From Kordiimonadaceae bacterium (GTDB taxonomy: Bacteria > Pseudomonadota > Alphaproteobacteria > Sphingomonadales > Kordiimonadaceae): a stretch of 6,563 bases of DNA. The DNA lies in assembly GCA_014238195.1 (NCBI GenBank), contig JABABO010000269.1, forward strand, positions 1 to 6,563. The letters are read 5' to 3'. Each line of letters starts with the position of its first letter. Within the stretch, counting starts at the first letter, position 1. The notes beneath the pieces are model-generated. The model saw only the letters and a list, made by a program, of their open reading frames with translations. It was not told where the DNA came from and did not search any database. A program made the position numbers and the translations under genes. Below, in pieces: positions 5,617-6,563 of this stretch.

Positions 5617-6123
5617 TTATCCAGTCTGCAATTCGTTATATATAGCATTTAAATTTTCGCGCTGCTCGCTTTCGCTCATGCGTTCTAAAGGCAGGGAAAC
5701 CATTGCTTGCACATGCTTTTCCATGTGATCATAAACACGGCTGAATGCGTCTGATATGTCTTTATCAGTTCCATTAATTGACGCAGGGTCAGGAAACGAC
5801 CAATGCACAGTAAGCGGACGTTTACCCGTTTCATCTGTAGCCCATATGGGGCAAGTTTCCCCAGCAGCATTATCACAAACGGTAATGATAATATCCATTA
5901 TAGGTGCCTCATCACCCGTAAAAACATCCCAGCTTTTAGATCTATATTTCCCTGTTTCATATCCTTTGGACTGCAATTGACTGATCGCAAAAGAATTGAC
6001 TTTCCCCGTCGGCGCTGAACCAGCACTAAAGGACTGCATACGCCCACCCGACAAGCGGCTAACTAAGGCTTCACCCATGATCGAACGCGCACTATTACCG
6101 GTACATAAAATAAGAATATTCAT
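5617..6123 (-). CDS. arsC: Arsenate reductase, low-molecular-weight phosphatase type
   Basis: Cytosolic enzyme of 168 aa reducing arsenate to arsenite, of the family that shares the low-molecular-weight protein tyrosine phosphatase fold. The N-terminal P-loop CTGNSARS contains nucleophile Cys7 and Arg13 (C-x5-R). Two further cysteines, Cys83 and Cys91, in VCDNAAGETCPIW fit the redox relay that passes the disulfide outward to thioredoxin or glutaredoxin. WSFPDPA carries the general-acid Asp112. These three cysteines favour arsenate reductase over a plain tyrosine phosphatase. The ATG at 6123 is preferred because MNILILCTGNSARS matches family starts and GGA lies 7 bases upstream; an in-frame ATG at 6135 is the alternative. 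It forms an operon with the channel gene 4 bases downstream. No arsR or arsenite pump gene lies in the window. The promoter (6209-6237) lies about 80 bases upstream and resembles a phosphate-regulated one. Confidence 0.9.
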   Translation of the reverse strand: MNILILCTGNSARSIMGEALVSRLSGGRMQSFSAGSAPTGKVNSFAISQLQSKGYETGKYRSKSWDVFTGDEAPIMDIIITVCDNAAGETCPIWATDETGKRPLTVHWSFPDPASINGTDKDISDAFSRVYDHMEKHVQAMVSLPLERMSESEQRENLNAIYNELQTG

Positions 6124-6140
6124 GAAGATTTCCATTTATA

Positions 6141-6164
6141 AAGCCCAATATTAAGCCAAATATT
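6141..6164 (-). repeat. 12-bp tandem repeat in the arsC leader
   Basis: On the plus strand AAGCCCAATATT (6141-6152) is followed immediately by AAGCCAAATATT (6153-6164), 11 of 12 bases identical. It lies between the predicted transcription start (about 6202) and the arsC ribosome binding site, ending 18 bases upstream of the chosen ATG. It could be a repressor site or an RNA-level element; ArsR operators are usually inverted repeats, which this is not. Confidence 0.6.
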
Positions 6165-6208
6165 AAAAAGGGTATTCATTCCTTAAAAAGCAAAAGATGA
6201 TACGGGTT

Positions 6209-6237
6209 ACTATAGGGACAAGACACTTTTATGACAA
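6209..6237 (-). promoter_or_regulatory. Promoter of arsC-aqpS with overlapping Pho-box-like element
   Basis: On the minus strand TTGTCA (6237-6232) and TATAGT (6214-6209) are separated by exactly 17 bases, five of six matches each at -35 and -10, a good sigma70 layout giving a start near 6202. The stretch from 6237 leftward also reads as two 11-base units with TGTC at 6236-6233 and 6225-6222. Against the 18-base E. coli Pho-box consensus as I remember it, 15 positions match. In classical Pho promoters the box sits some 5 bases further upstream of the -10, so PhoB activation is a hypothesis. Confidence 0.6.
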
Positions 6238-6242
6238 ACAAG

Positions 6243-6276
6243 AATTACCACCCTAATTTAATTGCCACCATAATTT
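6243..6276 (-). repeat. 17-bp tandem repeat upstream of the arsC promoter
   Basis: On the plus strand AATTACCACCCTAATTT (6243-6259) is followed directly by AATTGCCACCATAATTT (6260-6276), 15 of 17 bases identical. Relative to the predicted arsC start near 6202 the two copies span about -41 to -74, immediately upstream of the -35 element, where activators bind. The regulator is unknown, and the repeat might also be a simple local duplication. Confidence 0.65.
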
Positions 6277-6292
6277 ACTGGGCAGCAATTAC

Positions 6293-6316
6293 TTATCCCA
6301 AGGACTCAGGGAATAA
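6293..6316. repeat. Imperfect inverted repeat between arsC and the right-edge gene
   Basis: TTATCCC (6293-6299) pairs with GGGAATAA (6309-6316) if one A is bulged, around a 9-base loop. It lies 49 bases beyond the stop codon of the leftward alpha/beta hydrolase gene and could be a weak 3' hairpin of that transcript, but no T-run follows in either direction, so it is not called a terminator. Confidence 0.25.
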
Positions 6317-6364
6317 TAAGATCATTACTCATTGGTCTCGCTATACCTTCGCCAGTTGAACGGG

Positions 6365-6563
6365 CTATACTTTATTAAAAAAATCTATCGCAGCATAAAT
6401 ATACCACGGCATTTTATGTTCTATTCCATGAAACCCCAAATGTCCTGCATCCCCAACAATAACAGCACCTGCCAGAATATCCTTGGGCCAGAGGGCTTTT
6501 CTGTAACAATCAGCTGGTATCCAAGGATCATTTGCAGCATGAAGTGCCAACAACGGATGTTTA
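6365..6563 (-). CDS. Alpha/beta hydrolase, C-terminal end (partial, YheT-like)
   Basis: The last 66 codons of a minus-strand gene that enters from the right edge and stops with TAG at 6367-6365; its start is outside the window. The readable part begins KHPLLALHAANDPWIP and contains the C-terminal elements of an alpha/beta-hydrolase fold enzyme: a strand followed by the acidic catalytic residue (Asp in NDPW) and the catalytic His in GDAGHLGFHG, then a PWY segment and final helix ending in DFFNKV. The pattern of D-P-W/F with G-H-x-G-F is typical of the YheT (UPF0017) group, serine hydrolases or esterases of mostly unknown substrate. Nothing in this fragment suggests truncation. It is transcribed in the same direction as arsC but 241 bases separate them, and arsC has its own promoter, so a shared operon is unlikely. 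Confidence 0.75.
   Translation of the reverse strand, partial: KHPLLALHAANDPWIPADCYRKALWPKDILAGAVIVGDAGHLGFHGIEHKMPWYIYAAIDFFNKV

Noticed and set aside
5613..5648. Longer aquaporin start at 5648
   Set aside because: It would overlap the end of arsC, has no Shine-Dalgarno sequence and adds residues not seen in the family; the ATG at 5612 has a coupled GGA.
5347..6018. Frames within aqpS and arsC (5347-5592 +, 5685-5876 -, 5756-5980 +, 5803-6018 +)
   Set aside because: All overlap two well-supported genes in other frames and show no protein family features.
6238..6364. A small gene or ArsR operator between arsC and the right-edge hydrolase
   Set aside because: No frame with start, ribosome site and useful length is present, and no inverted repeat of ArsR type was found; only the tandem repeat and a weak hairpin are visible.

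Overview
The window looks like chromosomal DNA of an alphaproteobacterium, probably a moderately AT-rich marine or free-living one. This rests on by-eye protein resemblance: a PykA-type pyruvate kinase with the DLQGPKLRIG motif, next to an N-formylglutamate amidohydrolase and the first codons of what resembles a DUF2312/GapR gene; a zinc-ligand-poor 41-residue L36; and an arsenate reductase next to an AqpS-like channel. No tRNA, rRNA, insertion sequence, CRISPR array or phage gene was found.

Layout. The left edge holds the first eight codons of a minus-strand gene with a good ribosome binding site, probably DUF2312/GapR. Next, on the minus strand, is an N-formylglutamate amidohydrolase-family gene, divergent from a complete pyruvate kinase gene (489 aa, predicted K+-independent). 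The pyruvate kinase stop codon abuts, with no spacer, the stop codon of a convergent YihX-like HAD phosphatase gene. Upstream of that phosphatase is rpmJ (ribosomal protein L36), with a clear promoter and its own intrinsic terminator. A 427-base non-coding region follows. It holds the rpmJ promoter, the start region of an M14 carboxypeptidase gene and, on the minus strand, an unexplained promoter, hairpin and terminator arrangement that could encode a small RNA of about 175 nt. The M14 cytosolic-carboxypeptidase-like gene runs rightward and overlaps by 4 bases the end of an aquaporin gene coming from the right. The aquaporin is the second gene of an arsC-aqpS pair. The right edge holds the C-terminal 66 codons of an alpha/beta hydrolase.

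Functionally, most genes are housekeeping or central metabolism (glycolysis, ribosome, small-molecule phosphatase and amidohydrolase). The one recognisable pathway is arsC-aqpS: arsenate is reduced in the cytosol to arsenite, which can leave passively through the aquaglyceroporin-like channel, as described for Sinorhizobium meliloti. No arsR and no Acr3/ArsB pump gene is visible here. The promoter upstream of arsC has a sigma70 layout overlapped by a Pho-box-like element, with a 17-bp tandem repeat just upstream and a 12-bp tandem repeat in the leader.

I did not find a large undescribed system. The observations most worth following are the candidate small RNA at about 3562-3736 and the apparent phosphate-type regulatory architecture of the arsenic genes.
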